Below, piece by piece: positions 9,181-19,668 of a DNA stretch of 64,000 bases. The DNA is taken from positions 298,296-362,295 of the forward strand of contig JAUNUK010000001.1 of assembly GCA_030538185.1 (NCBI GenBank), written 5' to 3'. The translations under genes were made by a program, and so were the position numbers. Under the pieces are notes generated by a model that had not been told where the DNA came from, made no database searches, and saw only the letters and a program-made list of their open reading frames with translations. Each line of letters opens with the position of its first letter. The stretch's first letter is position 1. The stretch is from Actinomycetaceae bacterium (GTDB taxonomy: Bacteria > Actinomycetota > Actinomycetes > Actinomycetales > Actinomycetaceae).

Positions 9181-10146
9181 TTAGATCTTGCGCAGTTGCA
9201 GGCGGTTGATTTTGTGGTCGGAGTCCTTGTTCAAGATCAAGGTTGCACGTCCCCTGGTGGGGGCGATATTGTCCACCAGATTGGGCAGGTTGGTTTCTTT
9301 CCAGATGGTGCGCGCCTGGTCCTCGGCCTCTTGGCGTGGCAGCAAGGACACTGCGCGGAAGAAGGAATCCGGGTCGGTAAAGGCCGTGTCCCGCAGTTGG
9401 TGGAAGCGCGAAATGTACCATTCCTCAATGTCTGCTGGCCTGGCATTGACGTAGATTGAAAAGTCGAAGAAATCGGAGACCGACAGCGAAGAAGATGAAG
9501 AATCCGAGGTGCGTAGACGCGGGGGCTGCAAGACGTTCAGCCCCTCAACAATCAATACATCGGGGGCCCGCACGGTTTGCACTTCACCGGGCACAATATC
9601 GTAGATGACGTGGGAATATACAGGAGCGTGTACCTCGGGTGCCCCAGATTTCACTTGGGATAAGAAACGCAGCAGCCCTCGCCTGTCATAAGACTCAGGA
9701 AAGCCCTTGTGGTGCATGATGCCGCGTCGCAATAATTCCTTATTTGGCAGCAAGAACCCATCGGTGGTTATAAGCTCCACGCGGGGTGTTTGAGGCCAGC
9801 GGCTCATTAATTCGCGCAGCAACCGTGACACGGAAGACTTACCGACGGCTACGGATCCTGCAACGCCAATAACAAAAGGGGTCAAGCGCATAGAAGGCTG
9901 TCCCAGGAACTCAGAGACCTCATCCAAAAGGTTGACATTGGCAGAAACGTAATGCTGCAACAGTGCTGACAGCGGTCGGTAAATGGCATCCACTTCTGCC
10001 AAGTCAATGGGGTCGCCCAAACCGCGCAACCTGCGCACATCCTCATCAGTCAAAGGCAGTGGCGTGCTGGATGCCAAGGCTGACCAGGATTGGCGATCGA
10101 AATCCCTGAAAGGTGAGGAGACGCCCTCGTTGTCGTAGGTGCTCAT
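9181..10146 (-). CDS. coaA: Pantothenate kinase, type I
   Basis: 321 residues, the usual CoaA length. It phosphorylates pantothenate, the first committed step to coenzyme A. The P-loop [12 protein letters not shown] is at residues 94-105, followed by [19 protein letters not shown], the [10 protein letters not shown] substrate loop and [11 protein letters not shown]. The ATG at 10146 overlaps the stop of the upstream membrane-protein gene as ATGA, so its translation is probably coupled to that gene. Confidence 0.96.
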   Translation of the reverse strand: MSTYDNEGVSSPFRDFDRQSWSALASSTPLPLTDEDVRRLRGLGDPIDLAEVDAIYRPLSALLQHYVSANVNLLDEVSEFLGQPSMRLTPFVIGVAGSVAVGKSSVSRLLRELMSRWPQTPRVELITTDGFLLPNKELLRRGIMHHKGFPESYDRRGLLRFLSQVKSGAPEVHAPVYSHVIYDIVPGEVQTVRAPDVLIVEGLNVLQPPRLRTSDSSSSSLSVSDFFDFSIYVNARPADIEEWYISRFHQLRDTAFTDPDSFFRAVSLLPRQEAEDQARTIWKETNLPNLVDNIAPTRGRATLILNKDSDHKINRLQLRKI

Positions 10147-12086
10147 GGGGTTCCGGCAGCCACTTCGGGGGGCCCATCGGTGCCTGTTTCGTCCTCGTTG
10201 GGGGCATCGCCAGGTTTTTGCGGGTCCTCTGCGGGTTTGTCCACCTTAGTGATCTGGCCCAGACATAGCTGTCCTTGAGGACTCAAGCCGAAGTATGCCT
10301 TCACCCCATCGGGATTGTTGGCAGCGTAGGCGACCAAGCGGTCGGGGCTATCCGCCTTATTGCCCTGCAAAATCAGTTGTCTGGAATATAGCAGGTCCAA
10401 AGAGTCCTTGACCTCGTCGGGGATGTGTCCATTGGGCTCTACCCGAATGGGTTTACCACCCGCGCCCTCGCTGGCATCAATCGAAAAGCCCTCGACGTCA
10501 TTCCACACGGAGCACAGCAGCGGATAATTTTCCTCCGTGTCGGTTTTGCCCTTCGCATCCCCGGTGTAGCGCCCAATCAGCCGTTCAATCAGGTAAGAAA
10601 CATCTGCCGGTGTGATGGTGTCAGCAATATTGTTGACCCGAACGAATGGGCAGGAGTAAGGCGAACGCAGTTCCTGCCAGGGGGCAAAAATTGTCAGACT
10701 TTCGCTGGCCCACTCGATCCCGTAATCGGTCGGTTTGGGTATGTGGCGCAAGGACGCGAGGATGTGGTTGCGTGCGTTTTCCGTCAAATAACGGTCGGTC
10801 AAAACCTGTGGAGTGACGGTCCAGCACGATTCCAACAGTGTCTGCGTAGAGTTGGCTGAAATGTCTTGTGCCCAGGCTCGTAACCCCGACAGGTTCACTG
10901 TGGCGCCCGCCCTTGGTGTACGGCCTTGCCCAGCAGTGGTTTGAGCGGAGTCGTCGGTTTCGTCGGGCAAAGGTAGTCCTCGGACGCCCTCGTCGTTGAT
11001 CTTCGCGTAGTTCGTTTTCTCGATTGTCGGCAGATCCAGTGTGGAAGCCGTCAAATACGAATGTCCCGTCACTGGATATGTGACCTGCGCCGGTGTTGTC
11101 TGGGTGGGGGTCGGTGTCGGTGAACTGCTCTCGGGGCTCTGCGTGGGTTCGGGCCGAGTGGAATGTGCTCCCATGCTGCTAATAAACCACAAGACCAGGG
11201 CCAGCAGAATAATAGTCGCGAGGCCAAAAATCCCCAGAACCATCAGGGGGCGAGAGTTCTCGCGGGTGTCAATAATGTTGACGACATCCACCAAGAAAGG
11301 TTCATCTTCTTTCCCACGGTCACCCGAATTTTTAAGGATTTCCGAGGGCGTCTCCTCGCTGGTCTGCGCGTGATGCGAGGGTGGGTCTGGGGGGCTGGGA
11401 GGTAGTGGGTGTGTCGAGGAATTGTCTTCAAGGCCCGGAGCAGACCTGAACACTGGAGTTTGGACAGCTGTATCAGGCGGAGGTGCCCCTTGTGTCGCCT
11501 CATCGTCGAGGTCTTTGCTGGCGTGTTCGCCAAGGTCTACTACCTGAAGTTCAGTTTCTGAGACGATGTCTGCTTCAAAAGCGGGTTCTGGCTGTGGTGT
11601 CGCCCCTGAGTCTGGCTCTGCTTCAGCCTCGGGTTTGGGTTCTTCTTCAGGTTCAGTCTCAATCGCAGCATCGGGTACTGGCGCAGCCTCTGACTCAGCC
11701 TCTGAATCAGCTTCTGGTACAATCTCCACTTCCTGTGGTGGCGGAGGTGGTGGTGTCTCTTCAGGGTTGACAGAGGTCTGGGGCACAAGAGGTGGCGGGG
11801 GAGCCTGGACAAGACTGACGTCTTCGTCAGCGAGGTCCAAAATACTGGATTCAACCTCTGGTTCATCACCGTTTTGTGATGGCGCTGTGGGTGTTTGTGG
11901 CACGTCCTGCGGTTCGGATGCTTGTGCCTCTTGAGCTTCTGGTGCCTCCTCAGAGCCCTGCGAAGCTTCAGTCACATCCGGTTCTTCGGTCACATCCGGT
12001 TTTTCAGTCGCTGGCGTAGGGGCAAAAGGCGAGAGCGGTTGCGCCCAAGGCGTAGAATCCTGAGGCTCTTGGGGTTTGTCGCTCAT
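10143..12086 (-). CDS. Pro/Glu-rich single-pass membrane protein of unknown function
   Basis: 647 residues. The first 265 are a low-complexity acidic, proline-rich region (repeats of EPE, EAE, PPPPP) predicted to be disordered and cytoplasmic. One membrane helix spans about residues 281-305 ([20 protein letters not shown]). A Pro/Ser/Thr linker then leads to a folded outside domain of about 300 residues with several cysteines. The layout recalls envelope-anchored actinobacterial proteins, but no domain was recognised. It is upstream of and overlaps coaA by four bases, probably a shared transcript rather than a shared function. Confidence 0.82.
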   Translation of the reverse strand: MSDKPQEPQDSTPWAQPLSPFAPTPATEKPDVTEEPDVTEASQGSEEAPEAQEAQASEPQDVPQTPTAPSQNGDEPEVESSILDLADEDVSLVQAPPPPLVPQTSVNPEETPPPPPPQEVEIVPEADSEAESEAAPVPDAAIETEPEEEPKPEAEAEPDSGATPQPEPAFEADIVSETELQVVDLGEHASKDLDDEATQGAPPPDTAVQTPVFRSAPGLEDNSSTHPLPPSPPDPPSHHAQTSEETPSEILKNSGDRGKEDEPFLVDVVNIIDTRENSRPLMVLGIFGLATIILLALVLWFISSMGAHSTRPEPTQSPESSSPTPTPTQTTPAQVTYPVTGHSYLTASTLDLPTIEKTNYAKINDEGVRGLPLPDETDDSAQTTAGQGRTPRAGATVNLSGLRAWAQDISANSTQTLLESCWTVTPQVLTDRYLTENARNHILASLRHIPKPTDYGIEWASESLTIFAPWQELRSPYSCPFVRVNNIADTITPADVSYLIERLIGRYTGDAKGKTDTEENYPLLCSVWNDVEGFSIDASEGAGGKPIRVEPNGHIPDEVKDSLDLLYSRQLILQGNKADSPDRLVAYAANNPDGVKAYFGLSPQGQLCLGQITKVDKPAEDPQKPGDAPNEDETGTDGPPEVAAGTP

Positions 12087-12231
12087 ACCTTCATCCTTGG
12101 TTTTTATTCCTTGCTCTAGGGTAGTCCCAGATCGCTACACCCACGAGGTCGTAGGCCATGACTATCAAGGATAAGCCTAAAAGCTGAGATAAAAAGAGCG
12201 CAAACATGTCCACAGGGTAGACAATGGTCCT

Positions 12232-13167
12232 ATGAGAATTTCCTTGGTTTTGGGGTCTGGAAGCGCGCGCGGATATGCCCATATCGGCGTTATTGAAGAA
12301 CTGGAGGCGCGGGGACACACCGTCACATCGATCAGGGGTTGTTCCATGGGTGCCCTGGTCGGAGGCGTGTATGCGGCAGGTGGTTTGTCAGAGCTTAAGG
12401 ATTTCGTGTGCGGCTTAACTAAAGGAGAGGTCGCGCGGATGATGGATGTGTCTTTGACGGATTCTGGAGTCATCAAGGCGCAAAAGGTAATGCACAAGCT
12501 AGATGGAATCATTGGGGACCTCAGCATTGAAGACCTGCCCATTAATTATGCCGCCGTCGCCTCCGATGTGTTTAACCGCCGCGAGGTGTGGTTTCGCGAA
12601 GGGCGCCTTTCGACAGCAATACGAGCCTCGATTGCCGTTCCTGGGTTCATCTCACCTGTCATCGTGGGTGACCGTATTTTGTCAGATGGCGGGGTGCTGA
12701 ATCCCTTGCCTGTGGACCGCTCAGTCAGCGTCGACACCGACGCCATTGTGGCAGTTTCTCTCTTCGGCAAGCGTTCCCAAATCGGAAACGCCACCCCCAC
12801 CCGTGAAGAGGTCGAAAACGCCACCATCATGTCTTGGGTGAATAAGGTGCAAGAATCCATGCTTTCAAACCCCGTGGGTCGAGCACTGGGAGGGTTGCTT
12901 GGCGTGGACGAAGAAGCCGTGAAATCCTATCGTCCCCCGACCCCCAAGACAGTTCCCGATACCGTTTCGGTTATGGAAATGAGTTTCCGCGCCCTGGACA
13001 CCATGCAGGCGGCTATCGAAATGTCGAGGACAGCAGTGAACCCTCCCGATGTCCTCATCTCGGTGCCCACGCACGTGTGTACCGCTATGGACTTCCACAT
13101 GGCTACGGACGTGATAGAAATAGGTCGTGAACTGGCCGTTAAAGAGTTTGATCGCGCCGGCCTGTGA
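12232..13167 (+). CDS. Patatin-like phospholipase (RssA/YchK type)
   Basis: 311-residue serine acyl hydrolase of the bacterial patatin family. The oxyanion loop GSGSARGYAHIG starts at residue 8, the nucleophile elbow is GCSMG with Ser38, and the catalytic Asp152 is in SDGG. No signal peptide is visible, so it is predicted to act in the cytoplasm or on the inner membrane face. It diverges from the membrane-protein/coaA operon across a 145-base gap. Natural substrate unknown; family members cleave phospholipids or acyl-CoA. Confidence 0.9.
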   Translation: MRISLVLGSGSARGYAHIGVIEELEARGHTVTSIRGCSMGALVGGVYAAGGLSELKDFVCGLTKGEVARMMDVSLTDSGVIKAQKVMHKLDGIIGDLSIEDLPINYAAVASDVFNRREVWFREGRLSTAIRASIAVPGFISPVIVGDRILSDGGVLNPLPVDRSVSVDTDAIVAVSLFGKRSQIGNATPTREEVENATIMSWVNKVQESMLSNPVGRALGGLLGVDEEAVKSYRPPTPKTVPDTVSVMEMSFRALDTMQAAIEMSRTAVNPPDVLISVPTHVCTAMDFHMATDVIEIGRELAVKEFDRAGL

Positions 13168-13256
13168 TGGTAGCCCGGAAATAATCACCTACACGTAGCA
13201 CTCCCAGGCTCAAGCCACGATAGCCTAGTAGGTACCCGAGGGAGGACACGACAATA

Positions 13257-14894
13257 ATGATGCGCGCACACTTGAGTTCAGATATTCGTGCTTTCGAGGC
13301 CCCAGTTCTCAAAGCCAACGAGGAAGCGGGCGACCCGGATAAACTCATGCGCCAAGCAGCCTGGGGCATCGCCAACCGTTGCAAGTTGGCCCTGCTGGAA
13401 CGCGGACACACCATCCCCGGATCCCAGGTGATGATCCTGGTGGGCGGGGGCAACAATGGCGGAGACGGCCTGTACGCCGCCGCATACCTCGCCAGGCGTG
13501 GCCTGTGGGTTCAGGCAGTGCTACTCACCGCCACGCCCCATGAAGCCGCCCTCGGCTATGCCTTAAAAAACGGGGTTCGCATATGTGCACCTTCCCTCGA
13601 TCTGCCAAAAAAACTTGCCGAGGACGTCCTCGTACAGGCTCGAAAGGCAGGTGTTTGGATAGACGCTTTGACTGGGATCGGAGGGCAAGGCCCGTTGCGT
13701 GAGCCCCTGGGATCCCTGGTCCAGGCTTTGACTGAGGAGCGTTACGCCTCACCCGACGAACCGATTGTGATTGCTGTCGACACGCCCTCGGGCATTGGGG
13801 TGGACGACGGCACCTTGCCTGGCCCAGTACTTCCGGCCGATATTACTGTCACTTTTGGCAGCGCAAAACCAGGTTTGTTGTTACCCCCGGCGTGTTCCAG
13901 GGCCGGGGTCATACACGTGGTCGATATTGACGTTGAGGTGGACCCCAGTGGCCCTCGGGGGCCCGTATGTGGGCGAATCGATATGTCTGATGTGGCCGAT
14001 GTGTGGCCCACGCCTGCGGCAGGGGACCACAAATACACCCGAGGGGTTGTGGGGATACACGCAGGTTCCACGGCCTATCCGGGGGCGGGCATCTTGGCGG
14101 TGGCAGGAGCCATCGGGGCCGGCACAGGAATGGTGCGTTACCTGGGGGAAAGCTCCTTGCGTTCCATGATAATTTCCACCTTTCCCGAGGTCGTCACGGT
14201 GCCCGGGCGTGTGCAAGCCCAGGTCATCGGGCCGGGGATGGACCCTGAAGATCCTGCACAAGCCCAGGCCATGCACAGGGCAATCGAACACTCGGTGTCT
14301 TCGGGGATCCCAGCGGTTGTGGATGCGGGTGCCCTGAGCGTCGTCGGTGCAGATGTGCCCTCTACCATTGTGCTCACCCCACACGCAGGGGAACTTGCGC
14401 AGCTGCTCAACCGCCTGCACTTTGACGAATCAGACTATAAAGGCTCCAACAGTGCCCCCAGGCAGGTTACGCGCGAAGACGTTGAGGCGGCCCCTGCCAG
14501 ATATGCGCGTCTGGCCGCTGAAGTGACGGGCGCAACGGTCCTGCTCAAGGGGGCTGTTACCGTGGTTGCTGCTCCAGATGGGCCAATTTTGACCTCCGCT
14601 TCGGCACCACCCTGGCTGGCGACAGGGGGCACAGGAGATGTGCTTGCCGGGATCCTGGGTGCGCTCTTGGGTGCCTACGGTGATGTCCTCGCCCAAGCGG
14701 GACGAGGGCATGGTTTACCTGCGCGTTTAGCGGTTTCTGCGGCGTGGGTGCACGGAGCTGCCGCGGCTATGGCCTCTGGGGTGGACCCGCTGAAGCACTC
14801 TTTCGTATATGACTCAAAGACGCACGGTATGCCACTGCGCGCCCTAGAGGTTGCACACTGCGTGCCGAAAGCCTTGGGGTTGTTCCTCTCTTAA
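13257..14894 (+). CDS. nnr: Bifunctional NAD(P)H-hydrate epimerase / ADP-dependent dehydratase
   Basis: 545 residues, two fused repair domains. The N-terminal YjeF-N epimerase domain (about residues 1-225) has GGGNNGGDGLYAAAYLARRG and the IDALTGIGGQGPLREP active-site region. The C-terminal ribokinase-like dehydratase domain has KYTRGVVGIHAGSTAYPGAG, TPHAGEL and the nucleotide/anion motif ATGGTGDVLAGILGALLG near residue 455. Together they restore damaged NADH and NADPH hydrates. It starts ATG-ATG at 13257 after a GGGAGG site. It directly precedes alr, a common actinobacterial neighbourhood. Confidence 0.95.
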   Translation: MMRAHLSSDIRAFEAPVLKANEEAGDPDKLMRQAAWGIANRCKLALLERGHTIPGSQVMILVGGGNNGGDGLYAAAYLARRGLWVQAVLLTATPHEAALGYALKNGVRICAPSLDLPKKLAEDVLVQARKAGVWIDALTGIGGQGPLREPLGSLVQALTEERYASPDEPIVIAVDTPSGIGVDDGTLPGPVLPADITVTFGSAKPGLLLPPACSRAGVIHVVDIDVEVDPSGPRGPVCGRIDMSDVADVWPTPAAGDHKYTRGVVGIHAGSTAYPGAGILAVAGAIGAGTGMVRYLGESSLRSMIISTFPEVVTVPGRVQAQVIGPGMDPEDPAQAQAMHRAIEHSVSSGIPAVVDAGALSVVGADVPSTIVLTPHAGELAQLLNRLHFDESDYKGSNSAPRQVTREDVEAAPARYARLAAEVTGATVLLKGAVTVVAAPDGPILTSASAPPWLATGGTGDVLAGILGALLGAYGDVLAQAGRGHGLPARLAVSAAWVHGAAAAMASGVDPLKHSFVYDSKTHGMPLRALEVAHCVPKALGLFLS

Positions 14895-14938
14895 GCCGAT
14901 TGACAACAGCACAAAAACTGATGGAAGGCGAAGCGCGT

Positions 14939-16444
14939 ATGCTTAACTCTGTGAGTCGCACAAAGTTCTCTAGCCAGCACCCCATTGCGGTCGCCAGAGG
15001 TAGCCAACAAGGCAGACGGGATATCCAGCCGCCATCAAGGGCAGTTATCAATCTGGATAACTATCAAGAAAACCTCTTTCGCCTGCAGGATTGCGCCCCT
15101 AGCGCCAAGCTCATGGCCATTGTCAAGGCAGATGCCTACGGTCATGGGATTAACCAACTGGCGTTGAAAGCCCACGATATAGGCGTGCAATGGTTGGGCG
15201 TTGCCCAGGTGCCAGAGGCCCTGAGCTTGCGCCGATACTTGGATGGGATGGGGGTTGCCCACGATCAGCTACACCCCACACCGACCTCTGCGCTCCTTCA
15301 AGGACGCATCTATTCAGAGAGGCCTTGCCCCGCCCCGCGGTCTTTCCGTCCGCGCTTGTTTTCCTGGATCTACGGGCCAAGTGCCGTACTCAATGAGGCA
15401 CTACACGCAGATATAGATCTCTCGGTATCCACGACCGCACAATTGACCCAGGTGACTCAGGCAGCAGACCAAGTAGGCAAGCGTGCTCGCATCCACATTA
15501 AAATCGACACAGGCCTGGGACGTGGAGGCTCCACCCTCAAAGATTTTGTCCGGCTGTGCACCTTGGCACATTCCCATGAGCGTTCTGGCCTGGTCGAGGT
15601 CAATGGCCTGTGGTCCCACTTGGCGCGCGCGGATGAACCCACTGTCGAGGGCGAAAAAGCCACCATGTCACAGCTGAAGCTCTTTGAGGAAGCCTGGCAG
15701 ATTGCCTGGGATCGTGGGCTGAGGCCACAATTCAGGCACATCGCTGCGACCTCGGGAATCATTTGGTACCCAGAGGCCCATTTCGATATTGTTCGCGCCG
15801 GCATCGGAAGTTTCGGCCTGTCGCCAAACCCGACGGTCTCCACCTCAGCGGACCTGGGTCTGCGCCCCATTATGCGATTCGAGGCCGAGGTCACCCAGGT
15901 GAAGGTCATTGAGGAAGGAAGCTGCGTGTCCTACGGGGGGACCTGGAAGGCCCCTACGGATACCTGGGTCGCGTTGATCCCGGTTGGCTACGCAGACGGC
16001 ATCCCCAGAGCGGCCTCCAATTCGGCTCCCGTGTGGGTTGCAGGCAGGCGAGGACGTGTCGTTGGACGGATCTGCATGGATCAACTGGTAGTCGCCTTGG
16101 GCCCCACAAAAGATGCCAATGGAATTGACCTGCCGGCTGGTGTCAGTGCAGGGGACCTCGCGGTCATTTTCGGAGACCCCGCAGACAGGCTTGCCGAACA
16201 GGCACCCGTATTGGATCTGAAACGCTCGGCTTTTTCGCACGGCCTGAGCCATGCCGAGGTTCTGCGCCAAAGGGCGGCTGAAGCAGAAGCCAACGGGCGT
16301 TTGCGCGTGCAAGACCCAGGTTTCGACATGCTGCCCTCAGTCGACGAGTGGGCAGTAGCGGCCCAAACTATCTCATACGAAGTGCTTTCACAGATTGGCT
16401 CGCGCGTGCCGCGGGTGTTTATCCAGGGCAGAAAAGATGGCTGA
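14939..16444 (+). CDS. alr: Alanine racemase
   Basis: 501-residue PLP enzyme that makes D-alanine for peptidoglycan. The PLP lysine is Lys63 in MAIVKADAYGHG; the C-terminal part holds SYGGTW (catalytic tyrosine region), PVGYADGIPR and GRICMDQLVV. It is longer than typical alanine racemase (about 370) because of an insert around residues 100-145 and a C-terminal extension of about 50 residues after the usual end. I prefer the ATG at 14939 because GGAAGG lies 11 bases upstream; the frame is open back to a TTG at 14900. Its end overlaps tsaE by eight bases. Confidence 0.93.
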   Translation: MLNSVSRTKFSSQHPIAVARGSQQGRRDIQPPSRAVINLDNYQENLFRLQDCAPSAKLMAIVKADAYGHGINQLALKAHDIGVQWLGVAQVPEALSLRRYLDGMGVAHDQLHPTPTSALLQGRIYSERPCPAPRSFRPRLFSWIYGPSAVLNEALHADIDLSVSTTAQLTQVTQAADQVGKRARIHIKIDTGLGRGGSTLKDFVRLCTLAHSHERSGLVEVNGLWSHLARADEPTVEGEKATMSQLKLFEEAWQIAWDRGLRPQFRHIAATSGIIWYPEAHFDIVRAGIGSFGLSPNPTVSTSADLGLRPIMRFEAEVTQVKVIEEGSCVSYGGTWKAPTDTWVALIPVGYADGIPRAASNSAPVWVAGRRGRVVGRICMDQLVVALGPTKDANGIDLPAGVSAGDLAVIFGDPADRLAEQAPVLDLKRSAFSHGLSHAEVLRQRAAEAEANGRLRVQDPGFDMLPSVDEWAVAAQTISYEVLSQIGSRVPRVFIQGRKDG

Positions 16445-16967
16445 AAGGCTGTGGGCCGACAACGCTGAGGATATGCGTCACATTGGTGCCGCCTTGGCCT
16501 CTGTCCTTCAGGCAGGGGACCTGATCGTTTTGGACGGACCCCTAGGAGCAGGGAAAACTACGCTCACCCAAGGGATCGGAGAAGGGCTGGGTGTGCGGGG
16601 CAGGGTCACATCCCCGACCTTCATTATCTCGCGTATTCACCCGAACAATGCGGGCCTGCCCTTGGTGCACGTCGACGCCTACCGTCTAGGGGACGTAGAG
16701 GAAGTCGATGACCTCGATCTTGAGGCATTACTTGCTGATGGGGTCATGGTCGTCGAATGGGGGGAAGGCAAAGTCGAAGCCTTGAGTCCCAACCGCCTGC
16801 ACCTCACAATCTCTCGAGCACTGCAAGCGGGTGGTACACAGATTCACAACGCTGATGAAGGCAGGCGCATAGTAGAGCTGCACACTACGGGTGAGCGGTG
16901 GGAGGCCGTTGACATGGCCCAGGTTTTTGCGCCTTACCTTCAAAACATTGATGAGGCTGGGGCATAG
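16437..16967 (+). CDS. tsaE: tRNA threonylcarbamoyladenosine biosynthesis ATPase TsaE
   Basis: 176-residue P-loop ATPase that works with TsaB and TsaD to make t6A37 in tRNA. Walker A is GPLGAGKTT at residues 34-42, followed by TSPTFIISR and the VDAYRLGDVEEVDDL and GVMVVEWGEG motifs of the family. It starts at the ATG at 16437, inside the end of alr (eight-base overlap). Next come an unknown membrane protein, tsaB and rimI, forming a tightly packed operon. Confidence 0.95.
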   Translation: MAERLWADNAEDMRHIGAALASVLQAGDLIVLDGPLGAGKTTLTQGIGEGLGVRGRVTSPTFIISRIHPNNAGLPLVHVDAYRLGDVEEVDDLDLEALLADGVMVVEWGEGKVEALSPNRLHLTISRALQAGGTQIHNADEGRRIVELHTTGERWEAVDMAQVFAPYLQNIDEAGA

Positions 16968-16969
16968 GG

Positions 16970-18088
16970 ATGGTTTCTCGCCTCGTAGTTGGACTGACGT
17001 TACTTGTGACCACATGTACCTTTATGTACGGCAGTCCACAAAACTTCGCCCTCGGCAATGTGTTGGAAAGTGGCAAGGCGGGGCAAATTCCTGAAGACAC
17101 CCTCTCTTGGTTTGACACAGACGGACGCGTTTTGGCCGCTGCCCTGCTGACGACAGACCCTCAAGTCACCGATGAAGAAGAGGAACCGAAAATAACCGAG
17201 CTGTCCATAGGGGCTCCTGTGTCGGTGATGGAATGGTCTGAACCCATGTTGGAAACCGGGGTCGCGAGTCAACCGGTCTCACCGTCAGGTGACTGGGTGG
17301 CCCCGGTGAGTGTTGCAGGTCAGCCCCTGGGAGTCATCGTCAAGTGGTCGCAAACAACAGTCGTGTCCTCCGACAAGGACAGCGTGCGGGCCAGCATGTC
17401 AGGGGGACAAGCCTTGTCCCTGGGAGAGCTTGCAAAGGCGCTGGTCAAGGCGGAAAGTACGCCAGGGACCACGCACGCCATCTGGGATGCGCGGGCATCA
17501 GGATGGTTTACTCTCACGGGCACCCAGGTGCAAGCAGTCTCACCGGCAGCCGCTTCGGTGCAAAGCGGGCCTATCGAGATTGCGCAGCTTCTGCCGTTCT
17601 TACAGTCGCGTTGGGGGACCGAAGCCCAGGCGCCAGTGGTGCAAGACATCGCTGAAGACAAGGCGCCGCTCACAGGGGCGATGACCTTCCTGGTTGGGCT
17701 GGTCTTGGTCCTTGCGGGCATAGCTTTTATTGTGGCCCGGCCTCGAAAATGGCACGTGGTTGAAGAAATATCTGCCGGTGATGGGGGGCAATCCTTGGGG
17801 CCAAGGGCAGGTGCGAGGACGGGTGTGAGGACGGGTGCAGAGGTCGGCGAGACTCCGCGGTCACTGTTCTTGGAACACCGTCCGTGGACGGGGGTGCGTT
17901 CGTCTGCGACCAAAGAATCGGCGGACCGCTGGTCCCTGACGCGCTATTTCCCAGCCTTGGGTGCGCACCCACATTCCCCCGATATCCTGCATCGTCAAGC
18001 TCGGCGCGACAGTGGCACAGCTGCGGGTGAGTCTGCGGGTGAATCCACTAAGGAATCGGGGAATCAGGAAGGAAAGCAAGGCACATGA
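16970..18088 (+). CDS. Secreted/membrane-anchored protein of unknown function inside the tsa operon
   Basis: 372 residues. It begins with a hydrophobic signal-anchor (RLVVGLTLLVTTCTFMYG), has an outside region of about 215 residues, a second membrane helix at about residues 238-260 (AMTFLVGLVLVLAGIAFIVA) and an Arg/Gly/Ser-rich cytoplasmic tail of about 110 residues. No domain recognised. It starts two bases after the tsaE stop and its TGA overlaps the tsaB start (ATGA), so it is translated with the t6A genes although its topology suggests an envelope role. Confidence 0.8.
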   Translation: MVSRLVVGLTLLVTTCTFMYGSPQNFALGNVLESGKAGQIPEDTLSWFDTDGRVLAAALLTTDPQVTDEEEEPKITELSIGAPVSVMEWSEPMLETGVASQPVSPSGDWVAPVSVAGQPLGVIVKWSQTTVVSSDKDSVRASMSGGQALSLGELAKALVKAESTPGTTHAIWDARASGWFTLTGTQVQAVSPAAASVQSGPIEIAQLLPFLQSRWGTEAQAPVVQDIAEDKAPLTGAMTFLVGLVLVLAGIAFIVARPRKWHVVEEISAGDGGQSLGPRAGARTGVRTGAEVGETPRSLFLEHRPWTGVRSSATKESADRWSLTRYFPALGAHPHSPDILHRQARRDSGTAAGESAGESTKESGNQEGKQGT

Positions 18089-18921
18089 TCACCCTCAGTA
18101 TTGATACCTCCGCAGCCTCGGCCGTGGCGTGGCTGCAGGGAGACAAGGCCGAAACGACCTTGTCAATGCAGGTCACCGGGGATGCGCGTCACCACGTCGA
18201 GACCTTAAGTGAGACGATAAGCGCAACGAAAACCCGCGGGGGATTGGATGCCCAGGAACGTGCCGACCTGATAGTGGTGGGACGCGGCCCGGCTCCCTTC
18301 ACCGGGCTTCGAGCAGGCATAATGACAGCTTTGACCCTGGGCGCAGCGTGGCAAGTTCCGGTTGTGGGTGTGTGTTCCCTGGATGCTTTGGCGCTTCAGG
18401 TGCTTCGTGACCTTGAAGGTAAAGGCGCTGCTGGCCAGGCCTTGCAGGCCGATGAGGTCACAGTCATTTTCAGCGACGCCAGGCGCCAAGAGGTCTACTA
18501 CCGGGCGTATCGCACGGAAGGGCGAGGTGACCTGCGAGGCGTCCTCGGGCCTTTTGTTGGAAGCGCTAAAGAAGCCATTGAAACCTTGGCTGAGGCGGGA
18601 CTGCGCAGGTGTGCGTGCGCCGGACGTGGGGTGGAACTGTACGACGATGCGCTGCGCGAGGCGGCCCAGGATTTCGGTATGGAGCTGCGTTTTGTGCAGG
18701 AAGAAGACGGGCTGCGCGTGCCAAACCCTGCCTTAGCTGGGCGTTTAGCCTGGGAACACATCCGCGGGGCTGTCGGGGACGTGGCGGCAGACGCCAATGC
18801 AGAGGACCTATTGGCGCATGTGGCCAGTTTGTCCCCCAAAGAAATGGAGGCGGCCGGGCTGCACACCACCCCCGACTATCTGCGACGCCCGGATATACAC
18901 ATGGGCAAACCGAAAACCTGA
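18085..18921 (+). CDS. tsaB: tRNA threonylcarbamoyladenosine biosynthesis protein TsaB
   Basis: 278 residues, an ASKHA-fold partner of TsaD. It starts ITLSIDTSAASAVAWL, and holds the VVGRGPAPFTGLRAGIMTAL segment (usually GPGSFTGLRIG), VVGVCSLDAL and SDARRQEVYYRAY, all TsaB hallmarks. The N-terminus overlaps the preceding gene by four bases. rimI follows nine bases after its stop. TsaD itself is about 7 kb away at 25832. Confidence 0.93.
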   Translation: MITLSIDTSAASAVAWLQGDKAETTLSMQVTGDARHHVETLSETISATKTRGGLDAQERADLIVVGRGPAPFTGLRAGIMTALTLGAAWQVPVVGVCSLDALALQVLRDLEGKGAAGQALQADEVTVIFSDARRQEVYYRAYRTEGRGDLRGVLGPFVGSAKEAIETLAEAGLRRCACAGRGVELYDDALREAAQDFGMELRFVQEEDGLRVPNPALAGRLAWEHIRGAVGDVAADANAEDLLAHVASLSPKEMEAAGLHTTPDYLRRPDIHMGKPKT

Positions 18922-18930
18922 GCCACTTTC

Positions 18931-19488
18931 GTGTCTGAATCCAAGGACGTACAAGAAATGCGCAGGCTAGGGCCTCGTGACGTGGATGAGGTCCTGGCCC
19001 TCGAAGGCACCTGCTTTCCTGCCGAGGCCTGGTCGCGGGCCATGATACTTACTGAGTTGTCGAAGGAAAATTGTGCCTTCTTCGGTGTGCATATGGGGCA
19101 GGCGCTTGTGGCATACGGTGCCATTTCTTTGCCTTTCGGGCGTGCTTTTTTGGGGCCAGTGGGTTCAGAAACCTGGGATGAACCGAGGGCAACGCTGGGG
19201 GAGGGCATAGCCGACATCCTCACCATAGGCACCCACCCAGATTTCCGAGGGCGGGGCCTGGCAAAACGGATTGTCCAGGCTTTAGAGGCTGAGGCCAAAG
19301 AACAGGGCGCCCAGGCTGTCATGCTTGAGGTGCGTGAGTCGAATGTGAGTGCACAGGCGCTATACGAGGCCTGTGGTTTTGAAGCGATCGGGCGCCGAAG
19401 GCGTTACTACCACAGGCCCGAAGAAGACGCCCTCGTCTATAAAAAAGACCTACTTGGTATTTCTATGACTTCCAGGTTGCATAAATAA
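18931..19488 (+). CDS. rimI: Ribosomal-protein-alanine N-acetyltransferase (RimI-like GNAT)
   Basis: 185-residue GNAT acetyltransferase. The acetyl-CoA loop is in the stretch ADILTIGTHPDFRGRGLAKR, where the canonical Q/R-x-x-G-x-G/A is RGRGLA; the C-terminal part LEVRESNVSAQALYEACGFE and RRRYYHRPEEDALVYKKDL is typical of RimI. GTG start at 18931. It closes the alr-tsaE-tsaB-rimI gene string; in many actinobacteria tsaD follows directly, but here sdhCAB comes next. Confidence 0.92.
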   Translation: MSESKDVQEMRRLGPRDVDEVLALEGTCFPAEAWSRAMILTELSKENCAFFGVHMGQALVAYGAISLPFGRAFLGPVGSETWDEPRATLGEGIADILTIGTHPDFRGRGLAKRIVQALEAEAKEQGAQAVMLEVRESNVSAQALYEACGFEAIGRRRRYYHRPEEDALVYKKDLLGISMTSRLHK

Positions 19489-19668
19489 GAGCTTTGGAAA
19501 GCGCGATAATGCCTTTTTTACGGCTGTGGCGGGCGTCCCAAGAATGTGGTGTGGTGTGGATCTTTTGGCATGTTAGCGCCATGTCTATAGAGATTTTGGT
19601 CATGTTTTTCGTCAGAACGGGCCGAAATACCCGCTTTTTCTGGGTCCGGGCAACGTAAGGTGAAGTAC

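Noticed and set aside
10425..12119. Plus-strand open frames opposite the Pro/Glu-rich protein
   Set aside because: They are low-complexity mirror frames of a repetitive coding strand, without ribosome sites or recognisable motifs.
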